64,000 bases of DNA from Flexistipes sp. (GTDB lineage: Bacteria > Chrysiogenota > Deferribacteres > Deferribacterales > Flexistipitaceae), in contig NZ_JAXKVW010000015.1 of the NCBI RefSeq assembly GCF_036172515.1, forward strand, positions 1 to 64,000. Reading direction: 5' to 3'. Below the pieces are notes generated by a model. That model had not been told where the DNA came from and did not search any database. It worked only from the letters and a program-made list of their open reading frames with translations. Positions 1 through 10,146 of the stretch are shown in pieces. The position numbers were made by a program, and so were the translations under genes. Numbering within the stretch: the stretch's first letter is position 1; the number at the start of each line of letters is the position of its first letter.

Positions 1-296
1 CGTTTTAAATTCATCTGTGAGTACCTCTTTATTACAAGAGGATTCGCTACACTTACAAGATAACCACATTCCTTGCTCAAATGGGTTGCTAATCTTAAAT
101 GGTATACTCCCGTATTTTCCATCATAAAAAGAACTTTGGAAAAATCTATTTCCTTCTCCTTCTTAATAAAATCATTAAAAAATGATTTTACCGTATTTCT
201 TGTCTCATAACTGGTGTGGCTCTTACCGTCATATACGCTGATTGACAATGTTTCCTTGGATACATCAATTCCCACTACTTTTTCATAGCTCTTCAT
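1..296 (-). CDS. IS110-family transposase, N-terminal part (runs off the window)
   Basis: Reading leftwards from an ATG at 296-294, 98 codons stay open to the window edge, so only the N-terminal part is present. A GGGG-type ribosome binding site lies just upstream. The translation shows GIDVSKETLSISVYDG near residues 9-24, MMENTGVYH around residues 58-66, and VANPLVIKRYS near residues 83-93. These are the RuvC-like DEDD blocks of IS110 recombinases: the first catalytic Asp is in GIDVSK and the Glu is in the MENTGVYH block. IS110 enzymes excise and insert their element through a circular intermediate, guided by a bridge RNA in the group studied. The C-terminal Ser-containing domain and the right end of the element lie outside the window. 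Family assignment is firm; the exact group is inferred. Confidence 0.9.
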   Translation of the reverse strand, partial: MKSYEKVVGIDVSKETLSISVYDGKSHTSYETRNTVKSFFNDFIKKEKEIDFSKVLFMMENTGVYHLRLATHLSKECGYLVSVANPLVIKRYSQMNLK

Positions 297-534
297 CGTA
301 AAGCCCCTCATTTTTTTACTTGAGCTTTGCTTTCCTATACGCTATCATCGTAACACATGCAGGCTTTATGCCTAATGTTCCGTTCAGGTTTCGGAAAGCT
401 GAAGGTGGGGACAACATCTCGAACGGTTTCGTTGAACCAATGACAATCATGTCCTTTATCACCTTCAGTGCTCTGGAACCTTATACAACTTTTTAATAGC
501 CTGTTAAACAATTTTTCCTGCTTTCTTAATATAC
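297..534 (-). ncRNA. Candidate IS110 bridge-RNA leader
   Basis: This is the non-coding segment between the transposase start and the inferred element end at about 534/535. It folds into a nested hairpin by perfect short stems: 386-390 with 477-481, 399-407 with 460-468 (9 bp), 409-413 with 450-454, and 425-428 with 435-438. In IS110-group elements the bridge RNA is encoded in exactly this place, upstream of the recombinase in the same orientation. The internal loop contains ATGACA at 440-445, and the same six bases stand immediately outside the inferred element end at 536-541, as would be expected of a target-binding guide. RNA production and guide function are inference. Confidence 0.5.
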
Positions 535-665
535 GATGACATAAATTGTTGTCTAACATCCGCCTTGGGCGGATAAATAGAATGTAAACATATTTACTAG
601 TCTAAAAGACTGGTGCTAGCCGCAGTCATTCTTTCGAACAAAGTGAGAAATCTCTACCATATGAA
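535..665 (+). repeat. Variable-stem-loop repeat, copy 1, cut by the IS110 element
   Basis: The stretch starting at 535 matches the repeat at 37734-37860: GATGACATAAATTGTTG then a TCTAAC tract, a stem-loop, AAATAGAATGTAAACATATT, the hairpin around TCTAAAAGACTGG, and GCTAGC. Here the variable stem-loop (549-565) is ATCCGCC-TTG-GGCGGAT, whereas the 37.7 kb copy has a shorter one. Homology stops abruptly at 535, which defines the likely left end of the IS110 insertion. The region from about 666 to 807 holds nothing I can identify. Confidence 0.6.
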
Positions 666-807
666 ACGACATAGTGAATAAATATACAACTGTGCTTAAT
701 ATTGGGATATATTCATGCGTAAAAACCCCGATATTAAGATAAAGTATTGTCAAATAGCACAAGTACAAAAATTTTGGGAGGTTGTTAGAATAATTTCAAA
801 CATTAAC

Positions 808-836
808 CAAAAAAAAGCGGGGCATTAGCCCCGCTT
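808..836 (-). terminator. Rho-independent terminator of glnA
   Basis: Perfect 9-bp stem AAGCGGGGC/GCCCCGCTT with a 4-base loop. On the minus strand it is followed by a run of eight or nine T. It sits about 20 bases after the glnA stop codon. Confidence 0.9.
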
Positions 837-856
837 AGCTGTTAAACAAACATTAT

Positions 857-2269
857 TTAAAAATCGAAATACAACATGAACTCATACGGATGAGGTCTCA
901 TATTTACAGCATTTGCTTCACTTTCTCTCTTATATTCAATCCAGGTGCTGATAACATCCTCAGTAAATACATCTCCTTTTAAAAGGAACTCGTGGTCTTT
1001 TTCCAGTTCATCCAGCGCTTCATCAAGTGAAGCAGGCATCTGAGGAACATTCGATAGCTCAATCGGATCAAGATCGTAAAGGTTTTTATCCATAGGATCA
1101 CCCGGATCGATTTTGTTTTCAATCCCGTCAAGACCTGCCATAAGCATAGCAGTAAAAGCAATATAACTGTTGCACGAAGGATCGGGGAATCTGACTTCGA
1201 TTCGCTTGGCCTTCGGAGAAGAATCGTACATAGGTATTCTCAAAGAAGCACTTCTGTTCCTTGAAGAATAAGCCAGGTTAACAGGAGCCTCAAAACCGGG
1301 AACCAATCTTTTGTACGAATTGGTGGTTGGATTTGTAAAAGCCGCTAATGCCTTAGCATGCTTAATAATCCCTCCGGTATAATACAGAGCCATTTCACTC
1401 AGACCGCCATATTCATCACCGGCAAAAAGAGGTTTGCCGTCTTTCCACAATGACTGATGAACATGCATTCCGCTGCCATTATCCCCGAACATAGGTTTGG
1501 GCATAAATGTAGCGGTTTTATTATGTTTTCTGGCAACATTTTTCACAATATATTTATAGAGAAGTAGATTGTCACACTGCTCTAAAAGCGGAGCATATTT
1601 AATATCTAGTTCACACTGTCCTCCGGTGGCAACCTCGTGGTGATGTGCTTCAACAATGATCCCCATCTCTTCCATTAAGAGAGTCATTTCACTTCTTATA
1701 CCCATTAGAGTGTCATGCGGCGGACATGGAAAATAACCCTCTTTGTGCCTGATTTTGTAACCTAAATTAGGACCTCTGTCGGCACCGCTGTTCCAGTTTC
1801 CTTCCTCGGAGTCAAAATAGAAAAAACCGCTGTTTGCACTATAGCCGTATCTTATATCATCAAAGATAAAAAATTCAGCTTCAGGCCCGAAAAAAGCTGT
1901 GTCAGCCAAACCTGTGCCTTTCAGATAGTTTTCGGCTTTTTTGGCTATATACCGTGGATCCCTTGTGTAAGGTTCTTTCGTGATAGGATCAAAAACATTA
2001 CATATTAATATTAATGTGGGTATCTCGCTAAAAGGATCAACCTTAGCGCTGGCAGGGTCGGGAATCAGTATCATATCACTGTTATTGATAGCCTGCCACC
2101 CTCTGAGACTGGAACCGTCAAATCCCATTCCGTCCTCAAAGACATCTTCCGTAAGTTCATGAGCAGGATAGGAACAATGCTGCCACAACCCTATAAAGTC
2201 CATAAACCTCAAATCAACAATTTTAATATTGTTTTCTTCCACAAATTTCAAAACTTCTTTTGGAGACAT
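857..2269 (-). CDS. glnA: Glutamine synthetase, type I
   Basis: Catalyses ATP-dependent amidation of glutamate to glutamine, the main ammonium assimilation step, as a cytosolic dodecamer. The 470 residues match the usual GSI length. Visible blocks are DGSS near residue 51, [11 protein letters not shown] near 128, the [12 protein letters not shown] metal/ammonium loop, the [11 protein letters not shown] glutamate-binding block with its Arg, [10 protein letters not shown], and a C-terminal KNLYDLDP segment. That last segment is the adenylylation tyrosine context of the beta subgroup, so control by GlnE-type adenylylation is expected. It is the second gene after glnB, 34 bases downstream, with an AGGAGG ribosome binding site, and it ends at a strong terminator. 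Expression likely depends on the sigma54-like promoter before glnB. Confidence 0.96.
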   Translation of the reverse strand: MSPKEVLKFVEENNIKIVDLRFMDFIGLWQHCSYPAHELTEDVFEDGMGFDGSSLRGWQAINNSDMILIPDPASAKVDPFSEIPTLILICNVFDPITKEPYTRDPRYIAKKAENYLKGTGLADTAFFGPEAEFFIFDDIRYGYSANSGFFYFDSEEGNWNSGADRGPNLGYKIRHKEGYFPCPPHDTLMGIRSEMTLLMEEMGIIVEAHHHEVATGGQCELDIKYAPLLEQCDNLLLYKYIVKNVARKHNKTATFMPKPMFGDNGSGMHVHQSLWKDGKPLFAGDEYGGLSEMALYYTGGIIKHAKALAAFTNPTTNSYKRLVPGFEAPVNLAYSSRNRSASLRIPMYDSSPKAKRIEVRFPDPSCNSYIAFTAMLMAGLDGIENKIDPGDPMDKNLYDLDPIELSNVPQMPASLDEALDELEKDHEFLLKGDVFTEDVISTWIEYKRESEANAVNMRPHPYEFMLYFDF

Positions 2270-2303
2270 AACTCCTCCTTTTCCTTTTTTAATTAGTATT
2301 TAT

Positions 2304-3249
<946 letters not shown>

Positions 3250-4908
3250 CTACCTCTCCTGCAGACTGTATTTTTCAATAGCCCTTTCCCGAAGCTTATA
3301 CTTCTGAATTTTACCACTTGCCGTCATTGGATATTCACTAACAAATTCCACATAACGGGGAATTTTATAATCCGCAATCTGTTCTTTACAATATTCCATT
3401 ATATCCTTTTGTTTAATTTTGTCTTCATATTCTTCATAAATTTTCACAAATGCCATAATCTCTTCACCATACTTCTTGTCAGGTACCCCCACAATCTGTA
3501 CATCTTCCACGGCTGGGTGTGTATAAAGAAATTCTTCGATTTCCCTGGGATAAATGTTTTCACCGCCTCTGATTATCATATCTTTTATACGTCCGGTAAT
3601 AACATAATTCCCCTCTTCCGTTTTAACCGCTAAATCGCCTGTATGGAGCCATCCTTCACTGTCAATGGCTTTTGCAGTTGCCACCGGCATTTTGTAGTAG
3701 CCTTTCATAACGTTATACCCCCGGGCACACATTTCACCCTGGACACCCGGAGCACATTCTCTGCCAGTTTCCGGATCCACAATTTTAGCCTCAATCCCCG
3801 GCAATTCCCTGCCAACAGTAGAAACACGTACATCAATGTCGTCATCCACCCGGGTTTGTGTAATACCGGGCGAAGATTCCGTCTGTCCATAAACAATGGT
3901 AATATCCGTCATATTCATTTTATCTATCACCTTGCGCATAACCTCAATAGGACAGGTTGAGCCTGCCATTATACCCGTTCTTAAATGTGAAAGATCAAAA
4001 TTTTCCTTTTCAAGCAGCTGAAGCTCCGAGATAAACATTGTAGGAACTCCGTGTAAAGCAGTACATTTCTCTCTCTCCACTGATTTGAGAACTTCCAGAG
4101 GGTTGAATGATTCAACGGGGATCATTGCTGCTCCGTGCGTCTGACACACCAGAATACTAAGAACCAGCCCAAAACAGTGAAAAAAAGGAACCGGAATACA
4201 TAATCTGTCTTTATCAGAAAATCTCATACATTGGCCTATTGCATACGCATTATTAAGGAGATTGTGGTGTGTAAGCATCACACCTTTTGGAAATCCCGTC
4301 GTACCTGAAGTATATTGCATATTGATAACATCTTGATATGAACATTCATCTTTTTTCGCCTTCAGTTGTGCATCGGATATATCCTCGCCTATTTTGTACA
4401 GATTGTAATAATCAAACATACCGGTATGCTTTCTGTCCCCGATGAAAACAACACGCTTCAAAAATGGGTATTCTTCAAAATTAAGCTCCTGGTCGCTGGT
4501 TTCTTTCAATTCAGGTAAAATATCGTAGACGGTTTCCACATAATTCTGCATTTTAAAACCTTCAACCAAAAACAGCATTTTCGCATCGGACTGCTTTAAA
4601 ATATAGCTTAACTCCCTCGATCTGTATAAAGTGTTCACAGTCACAAGAACTGCGCCGATTTTGGCCGTGGCATACAAAAGCAGAACCCACTCCGGAATGT
4701 TATGAGCCCATACCGCAATATGATCACCTTTCTTCACACCCAGCTTAACAAGACCTTTTGCTAACTTGTCTGTTTCCTTATCTAGTTCTTTATATGTAAG
4801 CCTCAAATTCCTGAAAGGATATACCAAGGCATCATTTTCCGGATAATTTTTTGCAACCCCTTCGAGCAGTCCGCCCATAGTTTGTTTAATTTCACTGAAA
4901 CCTTCCAC
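3250..4908 (-). CDS. AMP-forming acyl-CoA synthetase
   Basis: ANL-superfamily adenylate-forming enzyme that activates a carboxylic or fatty acid with ATP and CoA. The 552 residues carry the P-loop-like YTSGTTGFPKGVMLTH (A3 motif, about residue 199), YGQTESSPG (A5), GWLHTGDLAV (A7), GRIKDMIIRGGENIYPREIEE (A8 hinge) and the catalytic C-terminal Lys in MTASGKIQKYKL. This arrangement is typical of medium/long-chain or FadD3-like synthetases of about 550 residues; the substrate is not readable. The start is GTG at 4908, five bases after AGGAGG. It is transcribed alone; the 505-base gap on its 5' side separates it from divergent PFOR. Its products could feed beta-oxidation, but no fad genes lie nearby. 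Confidence 0.88.
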   Translation of the reverse strand: MEGFSEIKQTMGGLLEGVAKNYPENDALVYPFRNLRLTYKELDKETDKLAKGLVKLGVKKGDHIAVWAHNIPEWVLLLYATAKIGAVLVTVNTLYRSRELSYILKQSDAKMLFLVEGFKMQNYVETVYDILPELKETSDQELNFEEYPFLKRVVFIGDRKHTGMFDYYNLYKIGEDISDAQLKAKKDECSYQDVINMQYTSGTTGFPKGVMLTHHNLLNNAYAIGQCMRFSDKDRLCIPVPFFHCFGLVLSILVCQTHGAAMIPVESFNPLEVLKSVEREKCTALHGVPTMFISELQLLEKENFDLSHLRTGIMAGSTCPIEVMRKVIDKMNMTDITIVYGQTESSPGITQTRVDDDIDVRVSTVGRELPGIEAKIVDPETGRECAPGVQGEMCARGYNVMKGYYKMPVATAKAIDSEGWLHTGDLAVKTEEGNYVITGRIKDMIIRGGENIYPREIEEFLYTHPAVEDVQIVGVPDKKYGEEIMAFVKIYEEYEDKIKQKDIMEYCKEQIADYKIPRYVEFVSEYPMTASGKIQKYKLRERAIEKYSLQER

Positions 4909-5413
4909 AAAGTCCTCCTAACTTGTTTTGTCTCACCAAACAAAATACAATCTAATTGAAACTTTCTACCATTTATATGAATAATATTCAATAATTTTCA
5001 AAAATTCGTAACTGCCGAAACAAAAAGAATGACAACAGCAATAATATCAGGAAGTTAATATAATTCCGTTTTAGTTAAACCCCTTTATTGCACCTCCTCT
5101 CATTAGTCCGCCCCGAAAATATTACAAAATTTAAAATGAGCAAAACAGTTAACAATAAGTTTCACAAACCTGTATAAAAATAAGGCGATAACAAATTTTT
5201 CAAATATACTTAAAAGTGCATTCCAGAGGGCAAAAAACGTTGACGGCTGCTGTTTGCAATGTTATAAAACAGTTTAATATTATAGTTATGTCTGTTAAAA
5301 AATTAACAAAAGATTAACTATTATTAAAGTACCATTAAGGTAGTTAGCAATTACCCGAACGTACACAACTAATCAAAACAGATTTTGTTGAGATATCAAA
5401 TTAAGGAGGAACT
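4909..5413. other. Divergent intergenic region, acyl-CoA synthetase / PFOR
   Basis: No gene is visible in these 505 bases. The plus-strand half carries a good sigma70-type promoter for PFOR (5240-5268). A minus-strand AGGAGGTG near 5091-5099 looks like a ribosome binding site but leads to an immediate stop. Confidence 0.5.
5240..5268 (+). promoter_or_regulatory. Sigma70-type promoter of the PFOR gene
   Basis: TTGACG at 5240-5245, 17-base spacer, TATAAA at 5263-5268. The predicted start near 5275 leaves an untranslated leader of about 140 bases before the AAGGAGG site of the PFOR gene. No regulator site was recognised in the leader. Confidence 0.55.
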
Positions 5414-8400
5414 ATGTCAGAGCGAAATTTTGTAAACATTGACGGTAACACTGCAGCAGCCCATGTTGCACATGCTGTTAATGAAGTAATTGCCATTTAT
5501 CCTATAACCCCTTCTTCGGATATGGGAGAAAAGGCTGATGAAAAAAGTGCAAAAGGTGAAAAAAATATCTGGGGTTCTGTACCCAAGGTTGTGGAAATGC
5601 AGTCAGAAGCCGGTGCCGCCGGCGCATGCCACGGCTCACTCACAACAGGGGCACTAACAACCACTTTTACAGCCTCTCAGGGGCTGCTTCTTATGATACC
5701 GAATATGTATAAAATAGCCGGAGAACTTACACCGGCGGTGTTTCACGTTAGTGCCAGAGCTATAGCATCACATGCTCTTTCCATTTTCGGAGATCATTCC
5801 GATGTTATGGCATGCAGACAGACCGGATGGGCAATGCTGGCTTCAAATAATCCCCAGGAAGTTATGGATTCAGCACTGATAGCCCAGGCAGCTTCTCTTG
5901 AATCACGTGTACCATTTCTTCATTTCTTCGATGGTTTCAGAACTTCTCATGAAATCAGAACAACAGAAGAATTGACCAAAGACCAGATGAAAAGCATGAT
6001 CTCAGACGAGCTTATTGCTAATCACAGAAAAAATGCGCTTAATCCTGAAGACCCAACTATCAAAGGTACCTCACAGAACCCGGATGTTTTTTTTCAAAGC
6101 CGGGAAGCAGTAAACAAATATTATGATGAATGCCCACAAATTCTCCAGAAACAGATGGACAAATTTTTCGAACTTACAGGACGCAGGTATAACCTCGTTG
6201 ATTACGCAGGTCATCCTGAGGCAGAAAAAGTTATAATCATAATGGGATCCGGAGCCGATGTTGTGGAGGAAACCGTTGAGTATATGGTTTCCCAGGGCGA
6301 AAAAGTCGGTGTTATCAAAATAAGATTATTCAGACCGTTCCCTCTTGAAGCTTTTGTTGATGCTCTTCCCAAAACAGCTGACAAAATGGCAGTTTTGGAC
6401 AGAACAAAAGAACCGGGAGCTCTCGGTGAGCCGCTTTATCTTGATATAAGAACGGCTATCGGCGAAGCTATGCAGAAAAAGATGATTTCCTACGACGGAT
6501 ACCCAACAATAGTAGGCGGAAGATACGGACTTGGCTCAAAAGATTTTACCCCGGCCATGATAAAGGGAGTTTTTGATAATCTTGATAAAAAAGAACCTTT
6601 GAACAATTTTTCAGTGGGAATCAAAGACGATGTAACAGACAGAAGTATCGATTATAATCCAGAATGGCTTACACCCCAGGACGATGTTTTCAACGGAATG
6701 TTTTTCGGTCTGGGTTCGGACGGTACAGTAGGTGCCAACAAAAACTCGGCAAAAATCATCGGTGATTTGACCGACAACAAAGTTCAGGCTTATTTTGTGT
6801 ATGACTCAAAGAAAGCCGGATCAATGACCACATCTCACGTTAGATTTGGTCAAAGGGAGATAAAGAGTTCATACCTTGTTCAAAAGGCTGACTTTATCGG
6901 ATGTCATAATTTCGCATTTTTGGAGCATTACGATATAGTCAAGAAACTTAAAAAAGGCGGTACATTCCTTCTGAACAGCTTTCATTCAAAAGACGAAGTA
7001 TGGGACAAGCTTCCTGCAGAAGTTCAGAAAGACTTGATAGAAAAAGAGGCGAAATTTTACGTTATCAATGCCAATGATATCGCAGAAGAAATCGGTTTAG
7101 GTCCCAGAATTAACGTTATCCTGCAAACGGCATTCTTTAAAATTTCAGAAATTCTACCATTCGATGAAGCTGTCAAAGCAATCAAGGAAACCATTAAGAA
7201 AACTTACGGAAAATACGGCGACGAAATAGTTGAAATGAATAACAAAGCAGTTGACGCCGGAGCCAATCAGCTTCATCAGGTTAAAGTACCTTCTTCTGTA
7301 ACCAGTGATATTAAAATGAAAAAATATATTGACGACCCGAATGCACCTGAAATCGTGAAAAAAGCAATAAGCAAAATGGTGGCTTACGAAGGCGATGACG
7401 TACCCGTTTCCTGGCTGCCTGATGACGGAACATACCCGACCGGTACCTCTAAATATGAAAAGAGAAACATTGCATTACAGACACCGGTATGGGATCCCGA
7501 AATATGCATTCAGTGCGGCATATGCTCCTTTGTTTGTCCACACGCCACAATCAGAATGAAAGTTTACGATGAAAGTGAATTGAAAAACGCTCCTGAAACA
7601 TTCAAATACACGGACGCCAGAGGCAAAGAGTTCAAAGGGATGAAATTCAGTATTCAAGTTGCCGTGGAAGACTGCACCGGATGCGGAGCATGCGTTTATA
7701 ACTGCCCTGCAAAAAGCAAGACAGATCCCAAATATAAAGCGATCAATATGGAGCCTCAGCCTCCATTAAGAGCTCAGGAAAGAGAAAATTTCAAATTTTT
7801 CCAAACCATTCCGGAGCTGGATCCGTCCAAATTTAACAGAAACACACTGAAAGGAAGCCAGCTTACACCTCACCTGTTCGAATTTTCCGGGGCATGTGCA
7901 GGCTGCGGCGAAACCCCCTATGTAAGACTGATGGCCCACCTTTTCGGTGACAGAGCACTTATTGCAAATGCCACCGGATGTTCATCCATTTACGGCGGTA
8001 ATCTTCCCACAACACCCTATACAAAGAGACAGGACGGAAGAGGACCGGCATGGACAAACTCGCTTTTTGAAGATAACGCAGAAGTGGGTTATGGTATGAG
8101 TCTTGCAGTTGAAAAATCAAAGGAATTTGCTTTGGAACTTCTTGATGAACTCAAAGATGATTTAGGGAGCAAATTTGTTGATGAAATAGTAAATGCAGAC
8201 CAAAGCGAACAAACCGGCATTGAAGAACAGAGAGAGAGAATTGCAAAACTCAAAGAGAAACTGAGTGTGATAAATAATGAAAAATCTAAAAAACTTCTGG
8301 AAGTAGCAGATGCTCTTATCAAAAAATCCATATGGATTTTAGGTGGCGACGGCTGGGCTTATGATATAGGTTACGGCGGACTTGATCACGTGCTCGCTCA

Positions 8401-8995
8401 GGAAAATGATGTAAATGTACTCGTACTTGATACTGAAGTTTACTCAAACACAGGCGGTCAGGCTTCAAAAGCCACATCCATCGGTTCGTTTGCAAAATTC
8501 GCTTTCGCCGGCAAAGATCTGGAGAAAAAGGATCTCGGTATGATAGCAATGACTTACGGACATATTTATGTGGCCAAAGTTTCTCTGTCCAATCAGGCAC
8601 AATGTGTCAAAGCATTTAAAGAAGCCGAATCTTATGATGGGCCTTCCATGATAATAGCTGATTCACATTGTATCGCTCACGGAATCGATATGTCCAAAGG
8701 TGTTGAACAGCAAAGGACAGCTGTTAAGAGTGGATACTGGATGCTGTATAGGTTCGACCCAAGGTTGAAAGCTCAGGGCAAAAATCCTCTGCAAATAGAC
8801 AGTAAAGAGCCTTCTGTTTCAGTAGCTGAATATATGAAGTCCGAAAACAGGTTCAGAGCCGTGGCAAAAATGTTCCCCGAAAGAGCCAAAGAGCTGGCTG
8901 ACATTGCCGAGGAAAAGACGAGATTCAGGTTCAACCTGACCAAGCAGTTGGCAGAGAATATAGACTGCTCCAAACAAAACGATAATGAAGAATAG
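5414..8995 (+). CDS. nifJ: Pyruvate:ferredoxin (flavodoxin) oxidoreductase, single-chain
   Basis: Interconverts pyruvate plus CoA with acetyl-CoA, CO2 and reduced ferredoxin; reversible, so it serves lactate oxidation or pyruvate synthesis. The 1193-residue one-chain form is full length. The order is an N-terminal pyrimidine-binding domain (YPITPSSDMGE near residue 29), a GSGADVVEE CoA/III domain near 275, and a two-cluster ferredoxin insert (CIQCGICSFVCP near 697 and CTGCGACVYNCP near 753). The C-terminal thiamine-pyrophosphate domain has the proximal-cluster cysteines in CAGCGETPY, plus ATGCSSIYGGNLP and GGDGWAYDIGYGG. A clear AAGGAGG lies before the ATG. It is monocistronic, closed by the terminator at 9007-9032. 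Function follows directly from the family. Confidence 0.96.
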   Translation: MSERNFVNIDGNTAAAHVAHAVNEVIAIYPITPSSDMGEKADEKSAKGEKNIWGSVPKVVEMQSEAGAAGACHGSLTTGALTTTFTASQGLLLMIPNMYKIAGELTPAVFHVSARAIASHALSIFGDHSDVMACRQTGWAMLASNNPQEVMDSALIAQAASLESRVPFLHFFDGFRTSHEIRTTEELTKDQMKSMISDELIANHRKNALNPEDPTIKGTSQNPDVFFQSREAVNKYYDECPQILQKQMDKFFELTGRRYNLVDYAGHPEAEKVIIIMGSGADVVEETVEYMVSQGEKVGVIKIRLFRPFPLEAFVDALPKTADKMAVLDRTKEPGALGEPLYLDIRTAIGEAMQKKMISYDGYPTIVGGRYGLGSKDFTPAMIKGVFDNLDKKEPLNNFSVGIKDDVTDRSIDYNPEWLTPQDDVFNGMFFGLGSDGTVGANKNSAKIIGDLTDNKVQAYFVYDSKKAGSMTTSHVRFGQREIKSSYLVQKADFIGCHNFAFLEHYDIVKKLKKGGTFLLNSFHSKDEVWDKLPAEVQKDLIEKEAKFYVINANDIAEEIGLGPRINVILQTAFFKISEILPFDEAVKAIKETIKKTYGKYGDEIVEMNNKAVDAGANQLHQVKVPSSVTSDIKMKKYIDDPNAPEIVKKAISKMVAYEGDDVPVSWLPDDGTYPTGTSKYEKRNIALQTPVWDPEICIQCGICSFVCPHATIRMKVYDESELKNAPETFKYTDARGKEFKGMKFSIQVAVEDCTGCGACVYNCPAKSKTDPKYKAINMEPQPPLRAQERENFKFFQTIPELDPSKFNRNTLKGSQLTPHLFEFSGACAGCGETPYVRLMAHLFGDRALIANATGCSSIYGGNLPTTPYTKRQDGRGPAWTNSLFEDNAEVGYGMSLAVEKSKEFALELLDELKDDLGSKFVDEIVNADQSEQTGIEEQRERIAKLKEKLSVINNEKSKKLLEVADALIKKSIWILGGDGWAYDIGYGGLDHVLAQENDVNVLVLDTEVYSNTGGQASKATSIGSFAKFAFAGKDLEKKDLGMIAMTYGHIYVAKVSLSNQAQCVKAFKEAESYDGPSMIIADSHCIAHGIDMSKGVEQQRTAVKSGYWMLYRFDPRLKAQGKNPLQIDSKEPSVSVAEYMKSENRFRAVAKMFPERAKELADIAEEKTRFRFNLTKQLAENIDCSKQNDNEE

Positions 8996-9006
8996 TAACA
9001 ACACTA

Positions 9007-9032
9007 AGGAGGGGATTTCCCCTCCTTTTTTT
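9007..9032 (+). terminator. Terminator after PFOR
   Basis: Perfect AGGAGGGG/CCCCTCCT stem with a four-base ATTT loop followed by a T run. It lies about 12 bases after the PFOR stop codon. Confidence 0.92.
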
Positions 9033-9399
9033 TATTTTATGGGACATTATCTTTCGGGAGCTTTGCGCAATGTAAAAGCTTTGAAAACAGGTTAACACAT
9101 GTATGAACAAAAAAAGGATTCCTGACAGAAGGTAGTATAAAATGACCATGTATAATTTAAAAAAATTTAGCTGTACCGAGGAATTTTCAGCTGGTGATTT
9201 CGGGGGTTCTATTTCAGTGTTGACGAAGGTTTAATGTTGAATGCCAAATCAACCAATATACAAATACACCACTCAACGACTCAACCAATACACCACTTCT
9301 CTACCTCACTATTTCACCAGTTCACCAATAATAATACGCCTCTTTTAAAAGATTATTATGTTTTTGGGGGCTTTTTACTCTCTTGACTGCAACTTGTTA
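9033..9399. other. Gene-free spacer with degenerate short-period tract
   Basis: No gene is visible. Around 9240-9335 the sequence becomes a low-complexity run of short units such as CACCACTCAACGACTCAAC and TTCACCAGTTCACC. Similar runs occur at 19480-19565, 39270-39430 and 53160-53215. The convergent 3' end of the phosphatidyltransferase gene has only a weak AT-rich hairpin near 9330-9365. Confidence 0.5.
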
Positions 9400-9978
9400 T
9401 CATGAGTACTCTTCATTTTTTGTCATATAATCAATGCCGTCCAATGTGTAGGACACAATTGCAGCTGTAATAAATCCGATTGTTGCCATTGCAAGGTAGT
9501 TGACAAAATGAGCAAACATTCCGGTAAGATTGGAAACAAGCAAAATCAGAATGGTCAAAGATTCCATAAACGTGGCCATTTTACCGAATATATTGGGCTG
9601 AATATTGACTTTACCTTTAAATAAATAAATTACAGAAATTCCCAAAATTGTGTAAAATTCTTTAAGATAGACAAAAAACAGGAAAAAGGAACTGATCTGA
9701 ACAGGTAAATCTGAAAGATAGATGGCCACAAAACCGCCTATTATCATAATCTTATCAGCAAGCGGATCAAGAATTTGACCAAGAGGAGTTATCATTGAAA
9801 GTTTTCTGGCAATAAAACCATCCAGAAGATCAGTAAAGGCAGCTATAGAAAAAACAATAAATGCCTGCTCAATTTCCCCCCTGCTTAATTTCAGTATAAA
9901 CAAAGGCAAGAGGATGATTCTTAAAATAGTTAATGTATTAGGAATATTTAACATACCGTTTTTTAAATATAATTTCAT
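9400..9978 (-). CDS. pgsA: CDP-alcohol phosphatidyltransferase, probably phosphatidylglycerophosphate synthase
   Basis: Integral membrane enzyme that transfers a phosphatidyl group from CDP-diacylglycerol to an alcohol, most likely glycerol-3-phosphate to start phosphatidylglycerol synthesis. The family motif D-x2-DG-x2-AR-x8-G-x3-D-x3-D is complete in DLLDGFIARKL followed by GQILDPLADK (about residues 50-76). Several hydrophobic helices follow, and 192 residues is normal for PgsA. NIPNTLTILRIILLP at the N-terminus is typical of PgsA. No clear ribosome binding site is seen for the first ATG; an internal Met nine codons in is an alternative start. PgsA is favoured over other CDP-alcohol transferases because a separate PssA is encoded at 30329-31057. 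Monocistronic. Confidence 0.78.
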   Translation of the reverse strand: MKLYLKNGMLNIPNTLTILRIILLPLFILKLSRGEIEQAFIVFSIAAFTDLLDGFIARKLSMITPLGQILDPLADKIMIIGGFVAIYLSDLPVQISSFFLFFVYLKEFYTILGISVIYLFKGKVNIQPNIFGKMATFMESLTILILLVSNLTGMFAHFVNYLAMATIGFITAAIVSYTLDGIDYMTKNEEYS

Positions 9979-9989
9979 GAAAAGTAAAC

Positions 9990-10146
9990 GTAAAATTCGT
10001 TAAATGTTGTGAAAGGTAAGATGTGATACGTTAGACGTGAGACGTCGAAACGAGCATTAATTTTACAATAGTTTACTTATTCAAGTTTCGCACCCACTGT
10101 CACTGAAGTCAAACGTTGAGATTTGAACAATAGAATGAGCTTTATT
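9990..10146. repeat. Degenerate repeat tract and a solo MITE end
   Basis: The tract near 10020-10055 has units GTTAGACGTGAGACGTCG. TCAAGTTTCGCAC at 10081-10093 is identical to the terminal inverted repeat of the MITEs at 20765 and 45900. No matching right end is present, so this looks like a decayed single end. Confidence 0.45.

Noticed and set aside
335-559. 74-codon minus frame upstream of the IS110 transposase
   Set aside because: It crosses the inferred element boundary and the nested hairpins, has no family resemblance and no ribosome binding site; the DNA is better explained as the element's structured leader.
5091-5099. Small minus-strand gene behind AGGAGGTG
   Set aside because: The GTG in this stretch is followed by a stop codon after one residue; no usable frame.
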